Part shown: piece after piece, positions 11,072 through 19,484 of the stretch | Layout of the letters: every line of letters begins with the position of its first letter | How positions within the stretch are numbered: the first letter of the stretch is position 1 | Assembly (NCBI GenBank): GCA_003427395.1 | Contig: BFEA01000386.1 | Coordinates: forward strand, 1,612,905-1,644,494 | Source: Chara braunii | Lineage: Eukaryota > Streptophyta > Charophyceae > Charales > Characeae | Reading direction: 5' to 3' | DNA length: 31,590 nt | Translations under genes and position numbers: made by a program | The notes under the pieces: generated by a model | Seen by the model: the letters and a program-made list of their open reading frames with translations, nothing else | The model's database searches: none | What the model was told of the DNA's origin: nothing

Positions 11072-11362
11072 NNNNNNNNNNNNNNNNNNNNNNNNNNNNN
11101 NNNNNNNNNNNNNNNNNNNNNNNNNNNNNNNNNNNNNNNNNNNNNNNNNNNNNNNNNNNNNNNNNNNNNNNNNNNNNNNNNNNNNNNNNNNNNNNNNNNN
11201 NNNNNNNNNNNNNNNNNNNNNNNNNNNNNNNNNNNNNNNNNNNNNNNNNNNNNNNNNNNNNNNNNNNNNNNNNNNNNNNNNNNNNNNNNNNNNNNNNNNN
11301 NNNNNNNNNNNNNNNNNNNNNNNNNNNNNNNNNNNNNNNNNNNNNNNNNNNNNNNNNNNNNN
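11072..11362. other. Assembly gap (291 N) over the LINE-1 3' UTR
   Basis: The run of N begins 16 bases after the ORF2 stop and ends at the poly(A). The expected LINE-family 3' hairpins would lie here. The gap may be a size estimate, so the true distance is unknown. Confidence 0.95.
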
Positions 11363-11398
11363 AAAAAAAAAAAAAAAAAAAAAAAAAGGTCACTTTGC
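11363..11398 (+). repeat. LINE-1 poly(A) tail and 3' target-site duplication
   Basis: 25 A residues (11363-11387) follow the gap. GGTCACTTTGC (11388-11398) then repeats the sequence at 1152-1162. After it the host sequence continues with CGACTCTACC. Confidence 0.65.
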
Positions 11399-11789
11399 CG
11401 ACTCTACCTCCCACACTTTGATACCTCACCCTATATCGGACCTTACCGTGATAAGGTACCAACCCTCGAGTTGTAGCTCCATCTGAAAGGCCCTTAGGCA
11501 GTCGAAAAGGTCCTCTATACATGTTTGTTAAAGGATCGGACGTCCGGGGGTGTCAGGGACAATGGTCCAAGGGAAAAGGTTGACCTTGTGGTGCATGACA
11601 TGGTTGCTCGGTGTCATCTGTCGGGATGCAGGTGTGAGAGTGGGACTGCGTTGTTCTTCTGTTTTATGAGAGGCTGATTGATTGCCCGCCACTCGGTAAC
11701 CATCCTCCAAAACCTATGTGACCTTGAGTGTAGGAAAACCTTGGGAGACCCAAGTCAACAAAAGAACTGACACGGTCAGGTTAAAGATT

Positions 11790-11804
11790 AGGATGAAGGG
11801 ACTG
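11790..11804 (-). repeat. Target-site duplication of LINE-3, left copy
   Basis: AGGATGAAGGGACTG occurs here and, identical over 15 bases, at 13203-13217. The left copy abuts a poly(T) tract and the right copy abuts the truncated LINE 5' end. Confidence 0.85.
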
Positions 11805-11838
11805 TTTTTTTTTTGTTTTTTTTTTTACCTGGGGAGAG

Positions 11839-11894
11839 ACTCCATCTATTGGTGGGGAGCATCACCAGCTGGAAAACGGGTCCAGCATCCATTG
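11839..11894 (-). repeat. LINE 3'-terminal hairpin block, copy 1
   Basis: CTATTGGTGGGGAGCATCAC is followed by GCTGG, a short loop and CCAGC, lying about a dozen bases inside the poly(A) tail of LINE-3. The same block occurs near 16577, 19349, 21944 and 27412. The GCTGG/CCAGC stem is preserved in all except the 27412 copy, where one arm reads TCTAGC. Confidence 0.8.
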
Positions 11895-11912
11895 TACATA
11901 ATGAATCAGAAA

Positions 11913-11988
11913 AACAGAGAATTTGGCAGAAGGGTTAAGAAAGTATCTAGAACAGAGAATTTGGCAGAAGGGTTAAGAAAGTATCTAG
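11913..11988. repeat. Perfect 38-bp tandem duplication in the LINE-3 3' UTR
   Basis: AACAGAGAATTTGGCAGAAG and the following bases to CTATCTAG-type end are repeated back to back (11913-11950 and 11951-11988) without mismatches, so the duplication is recent. LINE-2 has a different 45-bp tandem duplication in its own 3' UTR. Confidence 0.9.
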
Positions 11989-12329
11989 ATAAGGCCTGCC
12001 AACATTGATTACTCCGGATTCCAGAGGATTGACTGGGCAGGTTGCTGAAGTCCCTAGCATGGAGACGCAAATTGTCTTTTCAAGAAAGTTTGTAACTACC
12101 TAGCAGGGGCTTACCTGACTCTAAGTAGCATAGTGGACAGAGGGGGCCTATCTTCTCAACAAGTCTTAGGTGGATCGACCAAGTGGGAGGGGGGATGAGG
12201 AGGCAGGTTCTGCGTCCAGGGGGCAACTGGGGCAGACGAGCTGATCCTCCTATTCCCTTTCTCCATCTTGACTGGTCCCCCCAGGATTGTGCTGGGCAGG
12301 CTCCACTGTGTCTCGGTCGTACCAGCTCA

Positions 12330-12374
12330 GCTCAACTAAGGTATTATTTGGTGGGGGGAATAGGTCAGCCTCTG
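12330..12374 (-). pseudogene. LINE-3 ORF2 last codons, cut off by the palindrome
   Basis: Read on the minus strand from the palindrome edge, the sequence gives A-D-L-F-P-P-P. This matches the end of the conserved EFPDPFPPP tail of LINE-1 ORF2. The preceding residues (PIFP) lie on the other side of the palindrome at about 12722-12735. The two parts fit together as one reading frame, which shows that the palindrome was inserted into the coding region. Confidence 0.5.
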
Positions 12375-12715
12375 CCATTTCGTCAAAATGGACATCTTAT
12401 GATCTTTGATTTTTTGAACGAAATTGAAACCGAGTTTTTTGTCCGAAAACTCGTCAAAATTTGTTGTTCCTGAGGGTCGGCGTTTGTAAAACGCTGGACC
12501 CCCTGGCTGTACATGGACCTACCTTGAGACCAGGTACCTCCAGGCAGTCCTGCCTGGAGGTGCCTGGTCTCAAGCTAGGCTCATGTACAGCCAGAGGGTC
12601 CAGCGTTTGTAAAACGCTGGACCCTCAGGAACAACAAATTTTGGTGAGTTTTCGGCCAAAAAACTCAGTTTCAATTTCGTTCAAAAAATAAAAAATGTCC
12701 ATTTTGACAAAATGG
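12375..12715. repeat. Large foldback palindrome (about 340 bp)
   Basis: Two arms of about 170 bp are reverse complements of each other around a 2-base centre at 12548-12549 (CTCCAGGCAG / CTGCCTGGAG). Outer ends read CCATTTCGTCAAAATGGACA on the left and the inverse TGTCCATTTTGACAAAATGG on the right. Inner blocks include GAACGAAATTGAAAC, TTTGTTGTTCCTGAGGGTC and CTGGCTGTACATG. Each arm also holds a small nested hairpin, GCGTTTGTAAAACGC. There are few mismatches and one indel near 12396-12410. There is no coding capacity, so it is best described as a foldback or MITE-like non-autonomous DNA element. GGTC flanks both sides in the same orientation, but a longer target duplication is not clear. Confidence 0.9.
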
Positions 12716-13189
12716 TCGTTAGGGAAATATGGGGCGGGGGGGGGGNGGTATGTCGTTGGGGATTTCAGTCCATTTATGAAAGCGCAAATGATAGTCCTTC
12801 TGTGATGTTTCCAGCCAATTATTTCCATCCGAATACCAGCTATCCCATTGTATCCATGCAATCCATTCTCCCCGCCAACCAGTCCATGCAGAATTCGTGT
12901 AGTTTCTGAAATAATATCTGATCTTTCTGTGAGAGTTTTCATCCCTTGTACCTTCTTTTTCCACTGGCCTCTGATTGCGGTTTCAATCATGTCTTTAATC
13001 ATTTCCGCTATTTCCCCACTTCCCACACGGGCGCCTTCAAGTGCTAAAATGCATCTGCGACGCCATATAGCCCATAACATTGCTTCCCTCCCAATCCTAA
13101 ATAAGTTGGCTGTGAAGGTCGAGGTTTGGGCCGACCAATAACCAGTTAGCAGGGCCCTCCAATCCCACGGCCAATCTCTGTCCGCGTGT
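12716..13189 (-). pseudogene. LINE-3 ORF2 C-terminal fragment
   Basis: Minus-strand reading gives DWPWDWRALLTGYW, then NLFRIGREAMLWAIWRRRC, GLVGGENG, KDYHLRFHKWTEIPND and PIFP. These match in order the region of LINE-2 after its zinc domain (WPWDWRAILTG, FHLSRRTVLWVLWWQRC, DWLGGDREGW, DYRLRFKDW). A frameshift occurs near 12810-12830. The zinc domain, reverse transcriptase and endonuclease are missing because of 5' truncation. A run of G with one N at 12735-12748 makes the final Pro-rich codons uncertain. Confidence 0.85.
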
Positions 13190-13202
13190 AAAAAAAAAAA
13201 AA

Positions 13203-13217
13203 AGGATGAAGGGACTG
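13203..13217 (-). repeat. Target-site duplication of LINE-3, right copy
   Basis: Identical 15-base partner of 11790-11804. It directly follows an A14 tract on the plus strand. Confidence 0.85.
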
Positions 13218-14497
13218 GGTAGAACAAAGTTGTACGGATGCGCGGGGTCTGAGGGATATGTACCCGCGTCCAGCACCTGACTACGTTGAGGTAGTTACTC
13301 AACCACCTGCGGGCCAGAGGGGGGCAACCTACGCAATAGGGGTGGGCCCCAGCTTAACCCCTTGTTTGATAAAGTTAATAGTCTACCCCTTTTACGAAGG
13401 ATCGTGCCCTCTGCCAAGGGTTGGGGTCATGCGGGAGAACGAGCCCTCTAGGGATCTGAAGAAAAAGAAGAGCAGATAGTGGGAATATCCTTCGTTTAGG
13501 TTGTTAGTTGGACGATGAGTCCTTCACCAGAGGAACCAAACCTCGGGTCAGTCCATCAAAACCCCCCCGAGCTGGGGTACCTCTGGTGACTGGTGCTCGT
13601 CACCACTCGCATGATGTGGGTGGCAATGAGCATCTCAACATCACGAGGGGGCACCCTTGTGATGCATCTCGATTGACCCTTAAGGGTCGCGCAGAACCTC
13701 AAGGGCCATGTTTGGCCTGAATCATATGAGCATTAAAGACGCGCTCATTAGAGGTCTTCATTGCTAGGCGCTTGGTTGTCTGAGAGGCCGTTCGGACTAC
13801 TTACGTCATTGTGCGACCCCTCTGTGGTTTTTGTCGGTCTGCGTAGTTATGGGCCAACGTTGCATCTGTCCACAGGTAGATAGGTCGCACTAACGTGAGG
13901 AAGCCAAGGAGTTCAACGCTCGAGGCCGCATCTCCTATTTAATTTTTGCATAGGCGTACTACCGTGCATTTCCTCTCTATGCTGTAGCGATAACGAAACA
14001 AGCTCGGCTAGTTCACCTCTTGCACAACATGTAAAAGCTGCCCTATGTGAACCAGTAGCTCGGCAGGGATACACCCGTCTAAGGATGGTGGCAGCTCCTT
14101 AGGCGGTGGTAGGCTGCAACCCTCGACACTCTGTTCTGTCGCAGGGAGCCGCGGAAAAAGTATAGCTGGCGCACCCAGCCGAAGCGGCACTCCACTCTCT
14201 TAACCTGCATTCAGTTGCGTCCTGCATGACACGGCCGGGAGGACCCTTGAGCACGCGCACCTTGCACAACGTCTACTCGGGTCGATGCGCTCGGCAGCGC
14301 TGCCTTGTGCCTCGCTGCATTGTTGCCTTGCTGCACATCCACTCGCCTTGTCTTTCCATGCAGCTTGCCTGTTTGCTTGTGTAGAGGGCTGCCTTTTGTC
14401 TTGCTGCATCGTTGGCTTGCTGCTTGTGCTGCCGCTTGTCTGGTTTCAACAGGGGTTTAAAAGTGTCCATGACTCAAAGCATCAATGTGAGGATTCC
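13218..14497. other. Unassigned region between LINE-3 and the ribozyme
   Basis: Only short, unconvincing open frames occur. Positions 14285-14440 are enriched in CTTGCTGC/TGCCTTG-like words, a degenerate simple pattern. No tRNA, rRNA or transposase was recognised. Confidence 0.4.
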
Positions 14498-14557
14498 GCA
14501 GATTGTCGAGGGTTTAGTCTCCTGATGAGTTGGTGCAAGTCCAATGAAACAGTCTGT
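14498..14557 (+). ncRNA. Hammerhead ribozyme (type III topology)
   Basis: All conserved core positions are present. CAGATTGTC (14499-14507) supplies the GUC cleavage triplet, with predicted cleavage after C14507. Stem I is GAGG/TCTC (14508-14511 with 14518-14521) closed by a 6-base loop. CTGATGA (14522-14528) is the invariant core. Stem II is GTTGG/CCAAT (14529-14533 with 14541-14545) with loop TGCAAGT. GAAA (14546-14549) follows. Stem III pairs CAGATTG with CAGTCTG (14550-14556), 7 pairs with one G-U. The open stem is III, as in plant retrozymes and viroid-like RNAs. Wobbles are the first stem II pair (G-U), one in stem III and one in stem I. The role would be self-cleavage of a transcript, probably from a small non-autonomous retroelement; no flanking long terminal repeats were found. 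Confidence 0.8.
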
Positions 14558-15150
14558 CACCACTCGTTCAATTCTTTTTTGTTTTTTGTTTTTTTCCGGT
14601 TCAGAATCTGTGCTCGTACTTTTCTTGTCGTTTGTTCTTCGGCATCGTGACCTTTCTATGATATTCTCTTGCATTCCTTCCATGGGCATACGGGGTTGCG
14701 GGCTCTTTTTCAAGTGTCGTTTTCAAGCATGCTGTTTGATGCAACTTGCCACGGTACGATCACAGAAGATTTTCCCGACACACACACACACACAATTAAG
14801 AAAGGGATTTAAACGCTTCCATGTTGCTTGCTATATTGATGAAACTGTTTCATCTCAACTGAAGGCCCTTCGTTGTCTGCAATAGGATTAAAGCTGCTTC
14901 GATTTTGGATCTACTCATCTGGCTGGAATAGGGGCTGTTTTGGTGAAATTTTAAAACACACACACATGAGTCATGATTCTGCAATACAAAAACATGACCA
15001 GCATTCCACATCAAATCCTGTATGCGTTGATTGGCCAGTACATTACGATGATAATACTGACTTAAATGACATTGAGCACGAGCATAGGAGTTTTCTTCAT
15101 CATTTGCCCGGTTGAACTCATGCAGAACAATTTAAGCAGCAGAGGACTGT
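14558..15150. other. Region downstream of the hammerhead, unassigned
   Basis: T-rich tracts (14573-14600) and a CA tract (14780-14793) occur. AGGGATTTAAACGCTTCCATG at about 14803 loosely resembles AGGGGTTTAAAAGTGTCCATG at about 14451, just upstream of the ribozyme. This may be a weak trace of repeated ends, but no second ribozyme core is present. Confidence 0.35.
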
Positions 15151-15156
15151 GTTAAT

Positions 15157-15256
15157 CCCCGGGGGGCCCGGCTGGGGGAAGGTCGCCCGGGTACCCTCCC
15201 GGGCGGCCCGGACCGGGCAGGGCCCGGGCAGGGTCCCGGGCGATCCCGGCGCATAA
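15157..15256. repeat. CCCGGG-rich block
   Basis: Dense overlapping GCCCGGG/CCCGGGC words, many self-complementary, are followed by A-rich runs to 15300. A related GGCCCGGGCGTGCCCGGCC cluster occurs at 15617-15640. CpG density is very high compared with the flanks. Open frames here are composition artefacts. Confidence 0.6.
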
Positions 15257-15840
15257 TATTTAAAAAAAAATAGAAAAAAAAAAAAATCCGAAAAAAAAAA
15301 TACGTTGTGTAAAATTGCAATACAAACGACTTTTGGCTGAGGGCCACCTCGAAATTCCTTGTTAGTTTCAAGATAAAAAATAAATGGGAAAACACGAGTC
15401 CCAAAAGACTCCAAATGTGCCCTTTTAAGCCCTTTAGTCACTGTTTATACCCCCCAACCCCCCCTGGATGACCCATCACCAAAACCGAAGTTACGACCGG
15501 ATTCTGACTGCTTGGGCCAAGCGCAGTCCTGGCCTGAAGTCTTTTTTTTTTTTTGGGATCCTTGCCTCTTTTTTGACCCGTCTGGTTTTGCCAGGCGACG
15601 CCCCCTCTGCCCAACTGGCCCGGGCGTGCCCGGCCGGGCGGCAGCCCAACATAGGCAGAGGATGCTTTGAGGGACAGATAAGCATTCCCTTTGACTCGAT
15701 AATGGATTTCCTTTCGACTCTTGATTCTTGGACTCATTTATTGGGATGAGGTAAATAGGGGGGGCGAAGCGGAGAGGGGGAGTGGGGGAGTGTCCACCCA
15801 TTTGCATGACACATTGAAGAGAATGCTGATTCAATTTGAC

Positions 15841-15978
15841 CTGCTGAAATAGTTCCTGCTGGTCAGTCGTCTGGTCAAAGATGCGGTCAAAAATAAACTG
15901 ACTTGTTCGTGGAACTTCACCAGCAGCATCACGCTTTGGATCCCTTATCTGCAATACCCGTGGCTCGGCGATCACAAT
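15841..15978 (-). CDS. Possible single exon of a kinesin motor domain (partial)
   Basis: Minus-strand translation contains RVLQIRDPKRDAAGEVPRTS followed by FIFDRIFDQTTDQQELFQQ. The pattern F-x-FDR-(I/V)-F, then polar residues, Q-Q-E-(L/V)-(F/Y), is characteristic of the early motor domain of kinesins, before the ATP-binding loop. The segment is bordered by AG on its 5' side (plus-strand CT 15979-15980) and by GT on its 3' side (plus-strand AC 15839-15840). It is 138 bp, a multiple of three. No other exon, no P-loop (GQTGxGKT) and no upstream start were found in the window. It could be a lone exon of a gene with very long introns, a captured exon or a pseudogene. The subfamily cannot be named. 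Confidence 0.35.
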
Positions 15979-16525
15979 CTGGTTCGGGGAATAAACCCCA
16001 AATACCACACAATCCGTGGGTATCAAATTGTCAATAGTCAAAGCAGCACATTAACTTTCTTTTTTAGCCCTTTGTTATCTTTCCAAGTTAGGCTGATAAT
16101 TGGAGATTGAAACATATCCTATTAGCTTTTGAAAGAGTGGATCAACTTCTGATGTCATTGTATCTATCTGAATTTATCAGGATTTGAACTCATCATTTGC
16201 TTATCAACAGGTAGACATGTGCAAGTACCAGTCAGCCACAAGGCTGGTACAGGAACAATTCCATCCCCCAGGAAGATCTGCCTCTACAAAACCTTAATGC
16301 TACAGTCAGTCCATAACCTAAACTTGTTACAAAGTTAACATGCTGAGGGATTGACACCTGTAAAAAGTTCAGTAAGACTAAAAACAAGATCCACAAAACC
16401 CTTGATGTACATACCACATCCCTAAAGTGATCACAATACAAGATATTACATGGCCATACTGGAGAAACTGAAATGCCACCAAGCTTTTCTGAAATAAATC
16501 ATAAAAACAGTAAAAAAAGTTTAAA

Positions 16526-16535
16526 AACAGCTTCC
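16526..16535 (-). repeat. Candidate target-site duplication of LINE-4, left copy
   Basis: AACAGCTTCC lies directly before the poly(T) tract and recurs at 17828-17837 beyond the LINE-4 fragment. Confidence 0.5.
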
Positions 16536-17000
16536 TTTTTTTTTTCTTTTTTTTTTGCATTAAACACTGCTCCAATGAGTCCAATCTATATGTGGGGAGC
16601 TGCAAGTGGCACGTGCTGGGAACCGTGCCCAGCGCCCCTTGTCAAACTGTCATTTGGTTTGGGTTGCAAATTGCAATCAAAATAATTCCATTGGCTTCTT
16701 CCCCCCCCCCCCCCCCCCCCGCATCCATCCGGTTCCTATTTCCCCGGCAAGTCAATCAACAGGATACATCAGGTATATGTTCATCGTTCACGCATCCTTC
16801 CATTTGGCCGAAGGATCCCTGACCAGCATTGATTGCTCCCTGTTACAGGAGGATTGACTGTCAGCTTGGCTTTCTCATGTATTCCTCTCAGGTCCTTGTG
16901 TAGACCTGTCGGATCTGGCGATTCTCCTCAACAACCATAAGAACGCCCCTTTCCTTCCATCCGATCATCAGGACCATGTTGGGTTCCGAGGCATCTCTGT

Positions 17001-17745
17001 CTAGGTTTCCCGTCTCCATTCTGAAATCTCCGAATTTTGCCAGTCCTTGAATTTCAGCCGCGTGTCGTTGAGGTCTGCCACCTTGCCCTGCACTAGCCAG
17101 GTTCTTTTGACCTTTGCCAGGTGTACCTGACTTGTATCCGGGAGTTCTGAACAGTCTCCTTGACCTGCCTCCACTTGCAGAGAATCTCTGCTATAATCAT
17201 GATCTTTGTAGCAGCCCACACTTTCTCAATTGCGTTCTTAGTCTTGTCCAGAGTCCTGCTGCATCTCTCCTGCCCATAGAGTAGCTTTACGAATCATACC
17301 GAACCATTGTTTTTCTGACTTGCTCATCTGTGGAGGGATTTTAGCCCATAGAAGGAGCTGAATTGGGTGTTCAGGGAAGGGGGTTGAGAAGAGGTGGTCC
17401 CATAAGTCAGCGGCCATTGCCCATAGTTCAGTTGCTTCTTTACATCTGATTAGACAGTGTAGTAAGTATTCTTGTTCTTGATCTGTGCAGACCACGCATA
17501 TATCTGAACTGTTTGGGTCTCTTTTCCTTCTCCTGATGTGTAGCCGTCGGTTGACTGGCAGGGCGACATATGCTATCAGCCATTGGAGACTTCTCACCTT
17601 GACTGAGCGTATCGACTTGAACCCCTTCCATGGTATTTCTGAAATCTGTTTTGCCTCTTCTCCTAATTGTCTTCTCCACCTTGGTCTAATTGCTGGTTCT
17701 GGGTCTTGTGTTTTGGACCATTTCTCGATTTATGCGTGTCTTGTG
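17001..17745 (-). pseudogene. LINE-4 ORF2 fragment with zf-RVT zinc domain
   Basis: One register from about 17745 reads KWSKTQDPEPAIRPRWRRQL, then VRSLQWLIAYVALPVNRRL, then C-x2-C in DICVVC and H-x4-C in LLHCLIRC, the zinc-binding pattern of plant LINE ORF2 C-termini. SLQWLIAYVALPVNRRLH corresponds to SLQWQILHRCLPTNNWLI of LINE-2. The frame stops at about 17238. A shifted frame then carries RLKFKDW (about 17050), the counterpart of RLRFKDW in LINE-2. The reverse transcriptase and endonuclease are absent. It is a degraded remnant. Confidence 0.75.
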
Positions 17746-17826
17746 TTTTGAGTAGCATCTCGTAACCCATTTTGACTGTGTAATCCGAAATTGGCACAAT
17801 TGTGTTTTGAGTAGCATCTGGTAACC
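17743..17826. repeat. 25-bp direct repeat, spacing about 59 bp
   Basis: TGTGTTTTGAGTAGCATCT followed by (C/G)GTAACC appears at 17743-17767 and 17801-17826. AGTAGC recurs again at 18676-18745 in loose form. It lies at the 5' junction of LINE-4 and complicates exact boundary placement. Confidence 0.75.
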
Positions 17827-17888
17827 TAACAGCTTCCATTTAAAAATCTTTGAATAATAAAGAATGGAATGGACATAATGAAAGACTT

Positions 17889-18012
17889 GGAGCTAAAAGC
17901 TTTGGTGCTAACAAACCCATAATTGCGAATGACTGTAAATGAAACAACATGGAGCTAAAATCTTTGGCGCTAACGAACCCATAATTGCAAATGACTGCAC
18001 ATGAGACAAACG
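17889..18012. repeat. 62-bp tandem duplication
   Basis: GGAGCTAAAAGCTTTGGTGC and following bases (17889-17950) are repeated with about 10 mismatches at 17951-18012. No open frame is conserved. Confidence 0.85.
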
Positions 18013-19042
18013 TGAACTGAAGCAGATAATAGTATCATGATACTCAGCAAGATTCAAGAGCAAAGTGTTTTCCCTATGTTTCTAGAAGCACCCGTCTATC
18101 GGAAAACCCTCTACGAACCACGCAGCCACTCTTTTAGAGTGAAAAAAAAAGAAGAGAACAGAGGAAAAATGAGGAGACAATACAGCAGAGTACCTAACGG
18201 ATAAGCCACATTGGATTGAACAGTGTATCTCTTTTCTCTTTTACCAACTTGAAGCAGCAGAGAATCCTTCAAAACTGCGCAACTGATCAAGAAGACCATA
18301 ATTTGGAGTACAACCTAGGCTACGAGGACTGCAAGGTTGTGCTCGTGTGGGGACCCGTGCAGGTTGCCCGGCAGTCTGCCTGCCCAGGATACCCCATGCA
18401 TGTAAAAACTGCAGGTGTAATGACCTGCAAAAACACAGACTGAGAACCCTGCTGATTTCTGAGTTTTCAGCTGGAATGTGTGCCCTGCAGAGATTCCCGC
18501 TTTCTGCTGAGATTTCTAAGCCTGCGTGTGTGCGTGCTTGCTGGTTTCTGTGTGCCTGTCTGAGTGCATGTGTGCCTGAGTGTGTGTGTGACCTGCCAGG
18601 GTACTTGTTTGATTGGGAGGCCCTCGGGGCCGGTATGTACCTGTGGTCGTGACTTTGCAGGTTGTGGGGGGCACTCAAGTAGCGTAGGCTAGCACTCAAG
18701 TAGCGGTAGTGTTAGCCCTTGTAGCTTAGGGTAGTATTTGAGTAGCAGTAGGCCTAGCAGAAGAAGACAAAAGTTAGTACTTTAGGTAGCCGCATAGAGA
18801 GTCCTGTAGGCCTAGGTCTAGGTAACAGTCCTGAAGTCTGAATGTAGGGCCTGTTGCGGACGATATCAGACCAATACGACGTGCGTTCATGACCGCTGCA
18901 AGAATGAGCCAGCGACGTTCACTACCCACATCGGCGAATGCACATAGCCGTTCCAATGGCCCAGGCCCCTGTATATTTTGCAACGCTCCTGTTTTCTTCA
19001 CCACGTCATCATCATGGTCTGCTCCACATGTTCCCCCACGCC

Positions 19043-19043
<1 letters not shown>
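18013..19043. other. Unassigned region with simple-sequence patches
   Basis: No gene was recognised. A TG-rich patch lies at 18527-18590, and AGTAGC-containing degenerate direct repeats lie at 18674-18750 (CACTCAAGTAGCG twice). Confidence 0.4.

Positions 19044-19074
<31 letters not shown>
19044..19074. repeat. Poly(C) tract, 31 C
   Basis: Uninterrupted C run, followed by TCTTTTTTGGGGGCGG. Such runs are hard to sequence, so the length may be inexact. Confidence 0.9.
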
Positions 19075-19080
<6 letters not shown>

Positions 19081-19114
19081 TTGGGGGCGGAATTGCAGAA
19101 ATAGCACATTTTTT

Positions 19115-19293
19115 AAGTTTCACAGCAGAAATATTGTACGGGTCTAAAATATCTATTTTTGCAAGGGCGGTGGGAACCCGCCCACAATTTTTTTTGCTGT
19201 GAAACTACTGGGACCTCTAAAGCTGCAGCGGAAGATATATTTTTGCAACGAAACTTGGGCCCCGCCAATATTTTTGCTGTGAAACTACTGCGA
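19115..19293. repeat. Local inverted and direct repeats around CTGTGAAACT
   Basis: AGTTTCACAGCAGAAATATT (19116 onward) is the inverse of AATATTTTTGCTGTGAAACT (about 19266-19285). TTTTTGCTGTGAAACTACTG occurs twice in direct orientation (about 19191 and 19270). The arrangement suggests a small degraded foldback structure. Confidence 0.55.
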
Positions 19294-19319
19294 CTCGCCA
19301 TTTTTGAAACTTGCCCTTT

Positions 19320-19484
19320 TTTCCTCCCCCCTTTTCTTTGGGACCAATTCTCCAATCTATTCGTGGGGAGCAGCACGTGCTGGGTACCGGGCCCAGCGTC
19401 CCATTTGAACTTGTACAAAACACTTAAATGAACGATTTGGAAATTCAGAAAATTTGAGAAAACTCAAGAGTAACCGCTGACCTA
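19320..19484 (-). mobile_element. LINE 3'-end relic without coding sequence
   Basis: CAATCTATTCGTGGGGAGCA with CAGCACGTGCTG and the stem GCTGGG/CCCAGC (19349-19406) is the LINE 3'-terminal block. It is followed by sequence resembling the distal LINE 3' UTR (GGAAATTCAGAAAATTTGAG). The relic is cut at 19484 by the DNA transposon and may resume at 21140. Confidence 0.6.

Larger units (their letters stand above)
1163..11387 (+). mobile_element. LINE-1: near-full-length, degraded non-LTR retrotransposon
   Basis: The order is 5' leader, ORF1 with a degenerate zinc knuckle, basic linker, unnamed conserved domain, then ORF2 with APE endonuclease, reverse transcriptase and a C-terminal zinc domain. 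An assembly gap and a 25-base poly(A) at 11363-11387 follow. The 3' end is set by the poly(A), the 5' end by the candidate duplication at 1151. The element is more AT-rich than its surroundings. ORF2 is broken by about a dozen in-frame stops and two frameshifts, ORF1 by one stop and at least one frameshift, so the copy is dead. Its ORF2 aligns along its full length with LINE-2 on the opposite strand (21852-27389). The domain order matches plant L1-like elements. If the 5' boundary is wrong, the element still covers at least about 2100-11387. Confidence 0.85.
11805..13202 (-). mobile_element. LINE-3: 5'-truncated LINE insertion with nested palindrome
   Basis: A 1.4-kb insertion bounded by a perfect 15-bp duplication. 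On the minus strand it reads: an unusual T14 at the 5' junction (A run 13190-13203 on +), the ORF2 C-terminal part (13189-12716), a foldback palindrome (12715-12375), the last codons of ORF2, a 3' UTR, and poly(A) (T tract 11805-11826, one G inside). The 3' UTR contains the CATTGATTAC/GGATTGACTG hairpin (12004-12036) and the terminal hairpin block (11839-11894) shared with the other minus-strand LINEs. Length and 5' truncation are typical of incomplete target-primed reverse transcription. Confidence 0.85.
16536..17827 (-). mobile_element. LINE-4: 5'-truncated insertion of a second LINE lineage
   Basis: The minus-strand 3' poly(A) appears as T 16536-16556 with one C. The 3' UTR holds the terminal hairpin block (16577-16642), a C20 tract (16701-16720) and the CATTGATT/GGATTGACTG hairpin (16828-16858). 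Coding sequence for the zinc domain follows up to about 17745. The candidate 10-bp duplication AACAGCTTCC sets the limits. Just inside the right limit a 25-base unit is repeated (17743-17767 and 17801-17826). The protein differs from LINE-1/-2 much more than those differ from each other, although the 3' end is shared. Confidence 0.7.

Noticed and set aside
11036-11486. Open frames spanning the N gap
   Set aside because: They consist mostly of undetermined residues plus poly(A) translated as Lys.
13905-13922. GTTCAACGC as a tRNA B box
   Set aside because: Only three T-stem pairs form, and no A box or acceptor stem lies upstream.
14285-14650. Cys/Leu-rich plus-strand frame as a secreted protein
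   Set aside because: It arises from a degenerate CTTGCTGC pattern, runs into poly(T), and overlaps the ribozyme in a meaningless frame.
18241-18699. 152-residue minus-strand frame
   Set aside because: It overlaps a TG-rich simple patch and other equally long frames, and has no recognisable motif.
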